A program made the position numbers and the translations under genes. Shown here one piece after another: positions 8,675 through 16,050 of a DNA stretch of 20,333 nucleotides; the stretch's first letter is position 1; each line of letters begins with the position of its first letter. Location of the stretch: contig JAGOEH010000041.1 of the NCBI GenBank assembly GCA_017997825.1, forward strand, positions 1-20,333, in the 5' to 3' direction. Under the pieces are notes generated by a model that saw only the letters and a list, made by a program, of their open reading frames with translations, was not told where the DNA came from and made no database searches. Source of the stretch: Candidatus Delongbacteria bacterium (GTDB lineage Bacteria > JAGOEH01).

Positions 8675-10044
8675 AAAATCTCCTCAGTGATATGGAAGGT
8701 TAAACAATGGGAAGTCGAGCCATCAATCCGATAACCATCGGATAATAACCCATTCTCAAAATAGATCACATCATGCTCTTTGGCCAGACAGATCAAATAA
8801 GACTTTTGCAATGATGCCACTCGGCGGTCACGCATCAGATCGGCCATCTTTTTCTTATGTCGGTTTCCGGGCAATCGAAAAACCAGATTCCGATAATCAT
8901 TGGTTAAACGGAGTGGGAAGAGAGATGGTTCCATCTTAATATAAACCAGTTCAGAATAAGGATTCAGATAAGCCCTGGGGTGAGACATGTCCCGGAGGGA
9001 GCATTCAGACAGTCGGATTCGTCGGTTCATAAAGTGATAGTCACCCGGGCCATCGATCGTTAACTGATGAATAACCGGGGGGTGTCCGATCAGAATGAAA
9101 TCACGGTTTTTCTGAATTCGAATGGATCGCGTTAGTTCCGACTGAAATGTGCTTTTATCACGAATCATTTCTATCACCGCCTGAATCTGGTGGTGCTGAA
9201 TATCCTGAACTCCCGGTTCCCATTGACGGATCATCTGCCTCACCAATTCCGCCCACAGAGTTTGAGGAAATTCGCGAAATACACCGTTCCGATAGGTGAC
9301 CAAATCCCGGGTTTGATAAACCCGGTGACGCCCCAGATGATCCGCAATGCTCTGGTTAAGATGAGCATCGATCTGCTGCAGGATGCCGGCCGCTCGGCTG
9401 ATATGCAGATCACTCCGGCTGTTCAGTTCCTGCAATACCGGTATGACCCGATGCCTGATCCGGTTACGGTGGTACTTCAGGCTGAGATTGGATTGATCAA
9501 TCCGATAGGTATATCCATGCTCATCGAGATAACGCAGAATTTCTTCCCGGGAAACGCTTAGCAATGGTCGTATGATCTGATTGTCCTTTGGTTTCATGCC
9601 GCACAGGCCGGTCATTCCGCTCCCGCGGGTTAGATGATCAACCAGAGTTTCGGCTTGATCATCTCGATTATGACCGAGGGCGATATAGTGATACCCATTC
9701 TCCAAAGCCACCCGGTCAAAAAAATCTCTCCGCTCCCGGCGAGCCCATGCTTGCAGATTTCCATTGTCCCGCTCATAACAGCAGGATAATCCGTGGTAAG
9801 CGATTCCGGCCATCTGTGCCAATTGCTTGACCCACTGTTCATCCAGGTTCGATTCCTCTCCCCGGAGATGATAGTTTACATGAGCTATCCCTAGTTGTTC
9901 AGGTTTGGCTTTAAAACAGTCTGAAAGAAGCATGACCAGGGCTACGGAATCGGGACCGCCGGAACAGGCCGCCACAATACGTTTGTGGCGGATAGCCGGG
10001 TCGATCAATTCCAATAGCTTGAAAAAAATCGATTCGGATACCAC
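8671..10044 (-). CDS. tilS: tRNA(Ile)-lysidine synthetase TilS
   Basis: It modifies C34 of tRNA-Ile(CAU) to lysidine with ATP, so that the tRNA reads AUA; it is essential and cytosolic. The 457-residue protein starts with a short helix. The PP-loop SGGPDS (28-33) follows, then GIAHVNYHLRGEES and ALGHNRDDQAETLVDHLTRG, the family core. An insert domain and a TilS C-terminal substrate-binding domain complete the protein, including RLPGNRHKKKMADLM. The start is GTG at 10042-10044. The helix before the PP-loop needs nearly all the upstream codons and there is no ATG in this stretch, so the start is well fixed. There is no ribosome binding site, and a strong -10 ends eight bases upstream, implying a leaderless mRNA. 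First gene of the tilS-ftsH-folP-cdaA-porD-like operon. Confidence 0.96.
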   Translation of the reverse strand: MVSESIFFKLLELIDPAIRHKRIVAACSGGPDSVALVMLLSDCFKAKPEQLGIAHVNYHLRGEESNLDEQWVKQLAQMAGIAYHGLSCCYERDNGNLQAWARRERRDFFDRVALENGYHYIALGHNRDDQAETLVDHLTRGSGMTGLCGMKPKDNQIIRPLLSVSREEILRYLDEHGYTYRIDQSNLSLKYHRNRIRHRVIPVLQELNSRSDLHISRAAGILQQIDAHLNQSIADHLGRHRVYQTRDLVTYRNGVFREFPQTLWAELVRQMIRQWEPGVQDIQHHQIQAVIEMIRDKSTFQSELTRSIRIQKNRDFILIGHPPVIHQLTIDGPGDYHFMNRRIRLSECSLRDMSHPRAYLNPYSELVYIKMEPSLFPLRLTNDYRNLVFRLPGNRHKKKMADLMRDRRVASLQKSYLICLAKEHDVIYFENGLLSDGYRIDGSTSHCLTFHITEEIL

Positions 10045-10052
10045 AACTGTTT

Positions 10053-10081
10053 ATTATACTAAGATTTCAATAAGAAGTCAA
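10053..10081 (-). promoter_or_regulatory. Strong sigma-70 promoter of the tilS operon
   Basis: On the minus strand TTGACT (10076-10081) and a perfect TATAAT (10053-10058) are separated by exactly 17 bases. Eight bases, AAACAGTT, separate the -10 from the GTG of tilS. Normal initiation seven to nine bases past the -10 would begin the transcript on or next to the start codon. It sits just after mraY, dividing the long minus-strand gene row into two transcription units. Confidence 0.85.
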
Positions 10082-10093
10082 GATTATTCTTGA
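10078..10093. promoter_or_regulatory. Inverted repeat overlapping the tilS -35 element
   Basis: TCAAGATTATTCTTGA is a perfect six-base inverted repeat with a four-base centre, lying 9-24 bases beyond the mraY stop and covering most of the -35 box. It could be a regulator operator, or the stem of a weak hairpin ending the mraY transcript. No T-run follows it, so an efficient intrinsic terminator is unlikely. Confidence 0.35.
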
Positions 10094-10101
10094 AAACCGG
10101 A

Positions 10102-11208
10102 TCAGCGGATTTTGATACTCAATAATGCTATGAACGACAATAAAAGGGAAATAATCCAAAACCGGATCACCGTCTTAGGCTCGGCAATCCCCTGATGAAC
10201 ATAGGAATGATGGATCGGTGCACGGTAAAAGATCCGTCGCCCGATTCGATTGCCGACTTTTTCCTGGATGAACGAGGTCAAGATCTCAATGAAGAAAACC
10301 CCTCCCGCGATGATAAACAGGAATTCTTGCTTGGTAAAGCATACCATGACCGCCATGACGGCACCGATGCTCAATGAACCGGTATCACCCATAAAAACCT
10401 CGGCCGGGTAACTGTTGAACCATAAAAAACCCAGCAGACTTCCGATTATCGCTCCGACCATCACCGTCAGCTCGGCGATATTAGGGATATGCTCGAATAA
10501 ATAGTGCCCGGCCAGTATTTTGTTGCCGATGATATAGGCGAATATGCCGTAAACCCCGATCGTCATAACCACCGAGCCGCTCAATAATCCATCCAGACCG
10601 TCGGTGATGTTGATACTGTTCAAAATCGAGAAAAAGACAAAAACAACAAATACGGCATATCCTACCGATCCCAGATCCGCAATGGGATGCTTGAAAAACG
10701 GTAGATATAAGGGAGTTACGATCGAGGCGGGAATCGGTGAAAATCCCGACACAAAATAGAGTGCAAACGGCACGATGAAAAGAAGCATCAACAGCGTTTT
10801 GGCTTTTTGACTTAACCCCAGTAGCGAGGATTTGTACTTGACCTTCTGCCAGTCATCAATAAATCCGACCAGGCCGAAATAAGCGAATGCCAAAGCCGAG
10901 GTAATGATAAACGGATTACCCCAGCGGGCCCACCAGAAAACGGAAAAAAAGGTCGATACCAGGATTATCAATCCCCCGGATGTCGGCGTCCCCTTTTTGG
11001 TCGTCGAATCAATCGATAAATATCCCCCTGAGGTATCCCACATCCGTTTCCGGTACAGATAGGTGATTATCCTGAATCCGAAAAACAGGGTAAACAAAAG
11101 AGATGTCGACAAGGCAATCATGGCGCGAAAGGTGATATATCCGTACAATCGGAAGAAACCCAGATTGACCCCGAGTTCCTTCATCCAGTTAATGATGAGT
11201 TCAATCAT
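10102..11208 (-). CDS. mraY: MraY-type phospho-MurNAc-pentapeptide transferase, variant HHS motif
   Basis: This polytopic enzyme of the polyprenyl-phosphate sugar-phosphate transferase superfamily (368 residues, about ten membrane helices) would make lipid I from UDP-MurNAc-pentapeptide and undecaprenyl phosphate. It contains KKGTPTSGG, the catalytic FIDDW (Asp118, Asp119), INITDGLDGLLSG, MGDTGSLSIG (Asp275) and the MraY-specific C-terminus APIHHSYVHQG...EPKTVIRFWIIS. MraY usually has HHHFE in that last motif; here the third His is Ser335. The ATG at 11206-11208 is chosen because GAGG lies seven bases upstream; a longer frame running into murG adds 18 unlikely residues. It overlaps the MurG-HEAT gene by 8 nt. 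MraY is preferred over WecA because of the KKGTPT and APIHH motifs, but a divergent paralogue is possible. Confidence 0.87.
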   Translation of the reverse strand: MIELIINWMKELGVNLGFFRLYGYITFRAMIALSTSLLFTLFFGFRIITYLYRKRMWDTSGGYLSIDSTTKKGTPTSGGLIILVSTFFSVFWWARWGNPFIITSALAFAYFGLVGFIDDWQKVKYKSSLLGLSQKAKTLLMLLFIVPFALYFVSGFSPIPASIVTPLYLPFFKHPIADLGSVGYAVFVVFVFFSILNSINITDGLDGLLSGSVVMTIGVYGIFAYIIGNKILAGHYLFEHIPNIAELTVMVGAIIGSLLGFLWFNSYPAEVFMGDTGSLSIGAVMAVMVCFTKQEFLFIIAGGVFFIEILTSFIQEKVGNRIGRRIFYRAPIHHSYVHQGIAEPKTVIRFWIISLLLSFIALLSIKIR

Positions 11209-13171
11209 GGGAATCCTCTTCCAAAATCTGCATGATTCGTTTATACTTAGCCCTGATCCCAAACTGTGGTGTAAAGTGAGACGAGGTAATGAAAATATTC
11301 TTGACGAAATAAGCCAGCCGTTCCGCGTCTTTTAAAAGTCCGGCTGTACGCGCCTGATAAAGCGCTTCCAGCAGGGATTCCCTGATTTTGACGCTGGGAT
11401 GGGTTTGAAAGGGCTGAACTAACGGGTAAAACTCAGATTCCTCACAGTAAAAGGGAAGAACAATGACCAGCGCTGAAATAACCTCAAAGCTTTCTCGTGA
11501 ATTCCGCACTATCCTGGTCAGGATCGGCTTAATATCCCGATGATCCTTCAATAGGGGATAGAATGGTTTTAAAAGATGCACCGCCTCGCGCCGGACTTCA
11601 AAATAACGATCATCCAAAGCCCGGATAATCAGATTCAAAAATTCCTTATCGGTGAAACCGGTTCGGCTGATCGCCGTTAACAGATTGCGGCGCTGGAATC
11701 CCTTCAGGCTTCCGAAGCGCTGAGCAAAGGTGAGCAGAATCTTTTTGTCATGCAGTGCTCCGGCCAGCTTGATCGCTTTGTTTTCGACCTCCCAGTTGGA
11801 TGTCTGCAGGAATTCATTCAATCGGTTTCGATAATAAACCACCAGAAAATGATCGGTGTTTCCTTCCTTGACTCGCTCTCCCAAATATTGGACCAACAGA
11901 TCAAAATTCAGAATATGGCTGACAAAATCAGGCAGCAGGACCTGATCCAGATACTCGATCCGGTTGGGATCCTGAAACAGGTTTTCGATAGCAGAAATCG
12001 TCCGGTATTCGAAATCATGAACAAAAAAGTGCCGAATCTGATGAGAAAGCTGATGACGCTGATCCTCGGAATTCAGCAGGTCAAACAGCGATTCCATCAG
12101 GGCCTGATGGTCAACCTGGACCGTATTCTCTGGATTCTTTTTCTCAAACGATACCCGGCAAGCCTTACGATCAGCCAGGGTGAAGGCATTCAGCTCTTGA
12201 TGATCCCCCGATAAACCCCATTTGGGTATCAGGATGGTCGGTTTGCCCAGCGCCGATAACTCAGCCACGGCCCCCGCTCCCGCCCGGGTCAGGATGATAT
12301 CCGCCAGCGTCTGATAATCATAGAGATCATGGCTGTATTCCAGTATCCGTCCCCATTCGCCTTCCTCTCCGGGCTTGATCAACCTGGCCGTATCAATATC
12401 CACCCATTCTGCGGCTTGTTCCTTGAGTCCCATCATGGTTTGGTAATAGGCATTGTACGGATGTTTGCTCATTCCGGTGATGTGAACCAAATAGAGATCG
12501 TTTCGAGTCGCCAACTGCCTGACCATCGTTGGAAATACCTCATTGATGGTGCGGGCTCCCATCGAACCACCGTAGGATAGTACAACCTTTCGGTGGGGCG
12601 GAATACCAAGCCGGCGGCGAATTTCTTCCGGATTCCTCGGAGTCAGATAGATGTCTCGCAGGGGATAGCCGGAAAAAAAACAGCGGTTGCTCCACAAATA
12701 GAAGGCCGATTCTTTGAAACTGACCAGAACCAGATCGGCGAAGATCGAGGCAAATTTGTTGAAAACCCCCGGCACCACATTCTGTTCCTGAATGATAATC
12801 CGGCACTTGATGAACGGCTTAAGAAAAAACGCTGAAAAAACAACCGGGGCCGAGACATATCCTCCGGTGGCAATAATCAGGTGGGGGCGATATCGGATCA
12901 AATTCCACAACGATTGCTGCATCCCGCGGAGCAGCAACAAGAAATAGATGATCTTGCGCTGAAGTGATGTACCGGCAAAAGGCGTTGAAGCAATGTGTTT
13001 CAGGGGAATTTCGGTTTTCGGTATGATGGTGCCTTCGGCCTTATCACGATTTCCCAGATAAATGGCCGATTCGACCCGGTGGTTTTTCTTTAATATCTGA
13101 TAAAGGGTCAGGGCGGGATATATATGGCCGCCGGTTCCGCCACCGGTAAAACATATCCGTAATTTTTTCAT
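11201..13171 (-). CDS. murG: MurG-type UDP-GlcNAc transferase with C-terminal HEAT-like domain
   Basis: MurG adds GlcNAc to lipid I to form lipid II at the inner face of the membrane. Residues 1 to about 400 form a GT-B fold with GGGTGGH (10-16), ATGGYVSAPV (101-110), IIQEQNVVPGVFNK, SGYPLR, SYGGSMGARTIN (199-210), TRAGAGAVAEL (295-305) and the donor-site HQELNA (324-329). An insert of about 30 residues (near 257-288, acidic and glycine-rich) precedes the donor-site strand. Residues from about 410 to 656 are an extra all-helical region with HEAT-like units such as ALDDRYFEVRREAVHLLKPF and HPSVKIRESLLEALYQA. Ordinary MurG is about 360 residues. It overlaps panC by 4 nt and mraY by 8 nt. The catalytic assignment is strong; the role of the tail is unknown. 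Confidence 0.9.
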   Translation of the reverse strand: MKKLRICFTGGGTGGHIYPALTLYQILKKNHRVESAIYLGNRDKAEGTIIPKTEIPLKHIASTPFAGTSLQRKIIYFLLLLRGMQQSLWNLIRYRPHLIIATGGYVSAPVVFSAFFLKPFIKCRIIIQEQNVVPGVFNKFASIFADLVLVSFKESAFYLWSNRCFFSGYPLRDIYLTPRNPEEIRRRLGIPPHRKVVLSYGGSMGARTINEVFPTMVRQLATRNDLYLVHITGMSKHPYNAYYQTMMGLKEQAAEWVDIDTARLIKPGEEGEWGRILEYSHDLYDYQTLADIILTRAGAGAVAELSALGKPTILIPKWGLSGDHQELNAFTLADRKACRVSFEKKNPENTVQVDHQALMESLFDLLNSEDQRHQLSHQIRHFFVHDFEYRTISAIENLFQDPNRIEYLDQVLLPDFVSHILNFDLLVQYLGERVKEGNTDHFLVVYYRNRLNEFLQTSNWEVENKAIKLAGALHDKKILLTFAQRFGSLKGFQRRNLLTAISRTGFTDKEFLNLIIRALDDRYFEVRREAVHLLKPFYPLLKDHRDIKPILTRIVRNSRESFEVISALVIVLPFYCEESEFYPLVQPFQTHPSVKIRESLLEALYQARTAGLLKDAERLAYFVKNIFITSSHFTPQFGIRAKYKRIMQILEEDSHD

Positions 13172-14013
13172 GATTCGATCAGAATATTATCAAGCAGTCG
13201 GGTTTTTCCTAAAAAAACCGCCGCGACCATCACCATCCGGGCTCCCCCTCCGTTTGCAGGTTCCAGAGTGTCGGCATCCACCAGCTCCAGGTAGTCGATC
13301 CTCATTCCGGATTCCTGTTCCAACTGATGACGCACCTGATTCCGGACCTGATCCCAGGTCAACCCCTGCCGGGTCAGCCCCGTGGCCGCCTGCTGAAGTG
13401 AGGCATAAATCCGGGGCGCCAGCTGTCGTTCCTCCGGGGATAAATAGGCGTTGCGGGAACTCATCGCCAACCCGTCGGCTTCACGGACAATCGGACAAAC
13501 CCGGACGCTCAAAGGAAAGTTCAAATCCTTTACCATCTGAGCGATCACCTGAGCCTGCTGATAATCCTTCCGGCCGAAATAGGCATGGTCCGGTACGACA
13601 CAATTGAACAGCTTGGCCACAATGGTGGCCACTCCCCGAAAATGTCCGGGACGCTTGGCGCCGCAGAGGCCTTGACTCTTAACTTCAACCGTGATGCTGG
13701 TCTGATGCCCGGCCGGATACATCTCCTGATCGTCAGGATAAAACAGAACATCAACCTGCATTCCTTCCAATAATCCGTGATCCCGATCAATATCCCGGGG
13801 ATAACGGGCCAGATCCTCCTGGGGAGAAAACTGGGTCGGATTGACATAGATGCTGACCACAGTTCGGTCATTTTCACGTTGCGATGCTTCCACCAGGCTC
13901 AAATGACCCCGGTGCAGATATCCCATGGTCGGTACCAGCCCGATGCGCCGGCCGGCCTTCCGGCATTCCAGACTCCAGCTCTGCATCTGAGCGACGGTTC
14001 TGATGACGATCAT
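13168..14013 (-). CDS. panC: Pantothenate synthetase PanC
   Basis: It joins pantoate and beta-alanine with ATP to give pantothenate. The 281-residue length is that of the family. Visible motifs are the nucleotidyl-transferase HxGH signature in PTMGYLHRGHLSL (28-40), YVNPTQFSPQEDLARYPR, the pantoate-binding GHFRGVATIV, FGRKDYQQ, the KMSKS-like MSSRNAYLS, and RIDYLELVD near the C-terminus. The ATG at 14011-14013 overlaps the panD stop (ATGA), and its stop overlaps the MurG start the same way, so synthesis of CoA and cell-wall enzymes is probably translationally coupled. Confidence 0.97.
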   Translation of the reverse strand: MIVIRTVAQMQSWSLECRKAGRRIGLVPTMGYLHRGHLSLVEASQRENDRTVVSIYVNPTQFSPQEDLARYPRDIDRDHGLLEGMQVDVLFYPDDQEMYPAGHQTSITVEVKSQGLCGAKRPGHFRGVATIVAKLFNCVVPDHAYFGRKDYQQAQVIAQMVKDLNFPLSVRVCPIVREADGLAMSSRNAYLSPEERQLAPRIYASLQQAATGLTRQGLTWDQVRNQVRHQLEQESGMRIDYLELVDADTLEPANGGGARMVMVAAVFLGKTRLLDNILIES

Positions 14014-14381
14014 GACGGATTACCCTCCGATGACGGGAGAATCCGATTATGATGATCCACGAATACAATCCGGGGATGGTGGGTCTCCAATTCCGGTTCG
14101 GCCATATACCCAAATCCGGCGATAATCACCAGATCTCCGATCTGGACCTTGCGGGCGGCGGCTCCATTGATGACGATCTCGCCCGATCCGGGCCGACCTT
14201 CGATTATATAGGTGGAAAACCGCTCACCATTGTTGATGTTGTAAATATCCACCACCTCATAAGGCCGCATTCCGGCGGCATCCAACAGCTCCCGGTCGAT
14301 TCCGATACTGCCGGTGTAATTCAGATCGGCATCGGTGATCCGGGCTCGATGAATCTTGCTTGTCAGTATTTTTTTCAGCAT
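14010..14381 (-). CDS. panD: Aspartate 1-decarboxylase PanD
   Basis: It makes beta-alanine from aspartate. The protein is a pyruvoyl enzyme made as a proenzyme that cuts itself between Gly24 and Ser25; the site is intact in DADLNYTGSIGID (17-29). Lys9, Tyr22 and the GERFSTYIIEG and NGAAARKVQIGDLVII segments fit the family. Length is 123 residues, with a slightly extended C-terminus beyond the usual FVDHHNRI. It lies 9 nt after panB and overlaps panC by 4 nt. The ribosome binding site is weak, so it may rely on reinitiation. Whether this genome needs a PanM/PanZ-like maturation factor cannot be seen. Confidence 0.97.
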   Translation of the reverse strand: MLKKILTSKIHRARITDADLNYTGSIGIDRELLDAAGMRPYEVVDIYNINNGERFSTYIIEGRPGSGEIVINGAAARKVQIGDLVIIAGFGYMAEPELETHHPRIVFVDHHNRILPSSEGNPS

Positions 14382-14390
14382 AACCGAATT

Positions 14391-15182
14391 TCAATCCTTG
14401 TTATTGGCGGGAAATTGTCCGGCATGAACCTCCCGAACATACTCCTGCATGGCTTTCAGAATAATAGGCTGGAGATTGGCATAGCGTTTGACGAACTTGG
14501 GATGGTAAGTATCGTCCAATCCAAGAATATCGTGTAAAACCAGTACTTGCCCGTCCGTTTGAGGACCGGCTCCGATTCCAATGGTGGGAATAGCCACCTG
14601 GCGGGTGATGATACCGGCCAGGTCATCCGGAATGCTTTCCAGTACAATGGAAAAACAACCGGCATCCTGCAATTCACGAGCCTGTTGGGCAATCAAGGTC
14701 GCTTCATTCTCGGTCTTCCCCTGCTGAGCATAGGACCCGAGGGTGTTGATCGATTGCGGAGTCAATCCCAAATGCCCCATGACCGGTATTCCGCTTTCCG
14801 TCATTCTCCGGATGACCTCCTGGATATAGGGCGTGCACCCTTCCAGTTTCACTGCCTGAGCTTCGGTTCTCTGTAGAATCGTTCCGGCGGATCGCATGGC
14901 TTGTTCCAAACCGGCCTGGTAAGTCATAAAGGGCATGTCGACCACCACCAACGGCTTTTCAGTGGCGCTCACCACCGCCTGACTGTGCCGGATCATCATC
15001 TCCAGATCCACCGGTAGCGTACTCCGATACCCATACAACACATTGCCCAGCGAATCTCCGATTAACACCATATCCAGTTCCGCTTGATCGCACAAACGGG
15101 CAAAATAATGCTCATACAGCGCCAACATCGATATGGGACGCTGATTTTTCAGCTTACGGATGTGTTTGATTGTCGTTCTCAT
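14391..15182 (-). CDS. panB: Ketopantoate hydroxymethyltransferase PanB
   Basis: It transfers a one-carbon unit from methylene-tetrahydrofolate to ketoisovalerate, the first committed step of pantothenate synthesis. The 263-residue TIM-barrel protein has SMLALYEHYFARLCDQAELD, the metal-site DMVLIGDSLGNVLYGY, VVVDMPFMTYQ, AVKLEG, GIPVMGHLGLTPQS, the catalytic-Glu segment CFSIVLESIP, and TIGIGAGPQTDGQVLVLHDILGL. An AGGA site lies six bases before the ATG. It starts 37 nt after the PanK stop and ends 9 nt before panD. Confidence 0.97.
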   Translation of the reverse strand: MRTTIKHIRKLKNQRPISMLALYEHYFARLCDQAELDMVLIGDSLGNVLYGYRSTLPVDLEMMIRHSQAVVSATEKPLVVVDMPFMTYQAGLEQAMRSAGTILQRTEAQAVKLEGCTPYIQEVIRRMTESGIPVMGHLGLTPQSINTLGSYAQQGKTENEATLIAQQARELQDAGCFSIVLESIPDDLAGIITRQVAIPTIGIGAGPQTDGQVLVLHDILGLDDTYHPKFVKRYANLQPIILKAMQEYVREVHAGQFPANNKD

Positions 15183-15219
15183 GGTTTTCCTTTAAATTGA
15201 ATCGATCGTTCCGGCATCT

Positions 15220-16050
15220 TCAGTCCTGAATCAATCCCTCCGAATATACGGCACCCAGCGCATTGCCTAAAGCAGGGTCGGATGGAAAGAACGGAACACA
15301 ACCCGGATTGATTATCCCAAGCCTGCTTTTTAAAATTGAGGTGAAAAATGAGTTCTGAATCAGGGAACCGATGAAAACGACTTGGGAAATGGAATAATTG
15401 CGGGTGCAAAATGCGGCCAGATTAGCGATCTCCGTGGCTACCAAATTGATCAGTCCGAGGGCCACTGATTCTGGACGGGTGGTGGGGCTCAGTTTGGCCA
15501 GATGGGAAGCCGAAGCATCCGGCGGTACAATCCCGATCCCGGATCCGACCACATCCATTACTGTAATATCAACCTCTTCCAACCGGCCCTGGCGGGCCAG
15601 ATCGAACAGATCGGTGAATCGATGGTTTGGGGTGAGCCCAAGGCATAAACGGCTGAGACCCTCCAGGGTGCCGCCCCCGATTCCGGTTCCGCCCAAATGA
15701 CGATAATGCCCATGATCCACCATCACCATACAGGTTCCGGTGCCGACACTGATCGATAAAAAGCGCTCCGATTCCGGCAAAAAAAATCGGCCGCCGCCGG
15801 CGATCGCCATCAATTCGTTTACCACAGTCACCGATAGACTGGAATCATAGGCTATCTGCCTGGATCGTCCCCCGGTACTGTAAATTTGAGTCCGGGATGA
15901 TACCGCCATCCCGAAAATATGCTCCAGATACTCCCGGTCAATCCGGTCGATCGGCTCGGAGGGGATAATCCGATGATCAGTTATCCGATCCTTATCGATC
16001 ATCACAAACTTATGCCGGGTACACCCAAGATCCAGACCGATTCTAATCAT
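15220..16050 (-). CDS. coaW: Type II pantothenate kinase (staphylococcal/eukaryotic class)
   Basis: It phosphorylates pantothenate, the first step from vitamin to coenzyme A. The 276-residue protein has an actin/Hsp70-like ATPase fold. It starts MIRIGLDLGCTRHKFVMID (phosphate loop 1), then has VNELMAIAGGG with the likely catalytic Glu, and SVGTGTCMVM followed by LGGTGIGGGTLEGLSRLCLG, the best signature of type II kinases. The C-terminus holds VVFIGSLIQN and DPALGNALGAVYSEG. Types I (CoaA) and III (CoaX) lack the GGTGIGGG segment. Type II enzymes are best known from staphylococci, bacilli and eukaryotes. It overlaps the regulator gene by 8 nt and precedes panB. I am sure of the class and infer the substrate. 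Confidence 0.88.
   Translation of the reverse strand: MIRIGLDLGCTRHKFVMIDKDRITDHRIIPSEPIDRIDREYLEHIFGMAVSSRTQIYSTGGRSRQIAYDSSLSVTVVNELMAIAGGGRFFLPESERFLSISVGTGTCMVMVDHGHYRHLGGTGIGGGTLEGLSRLCLGLTPNHRFTDLFDLARQGRLEEVDITVMDVVGSGIGIVPPDASASHLAKLSPTTRPESVALGLINLVATEIANLAAFCTRNYSISQVVFIGSLIQNSFFTSILKSRLGIINPGCVPFFPSDPALGNALGAVYSEGLIQD

Noticed and set aside
11209-11262. N-terminal extension of 18 codons on mraY
   Set aside because: The ATG at 11206-11208 has a good ribosome binding site, and the extension has no counterpart in the family and lies inside the MurG-HEAT gene.
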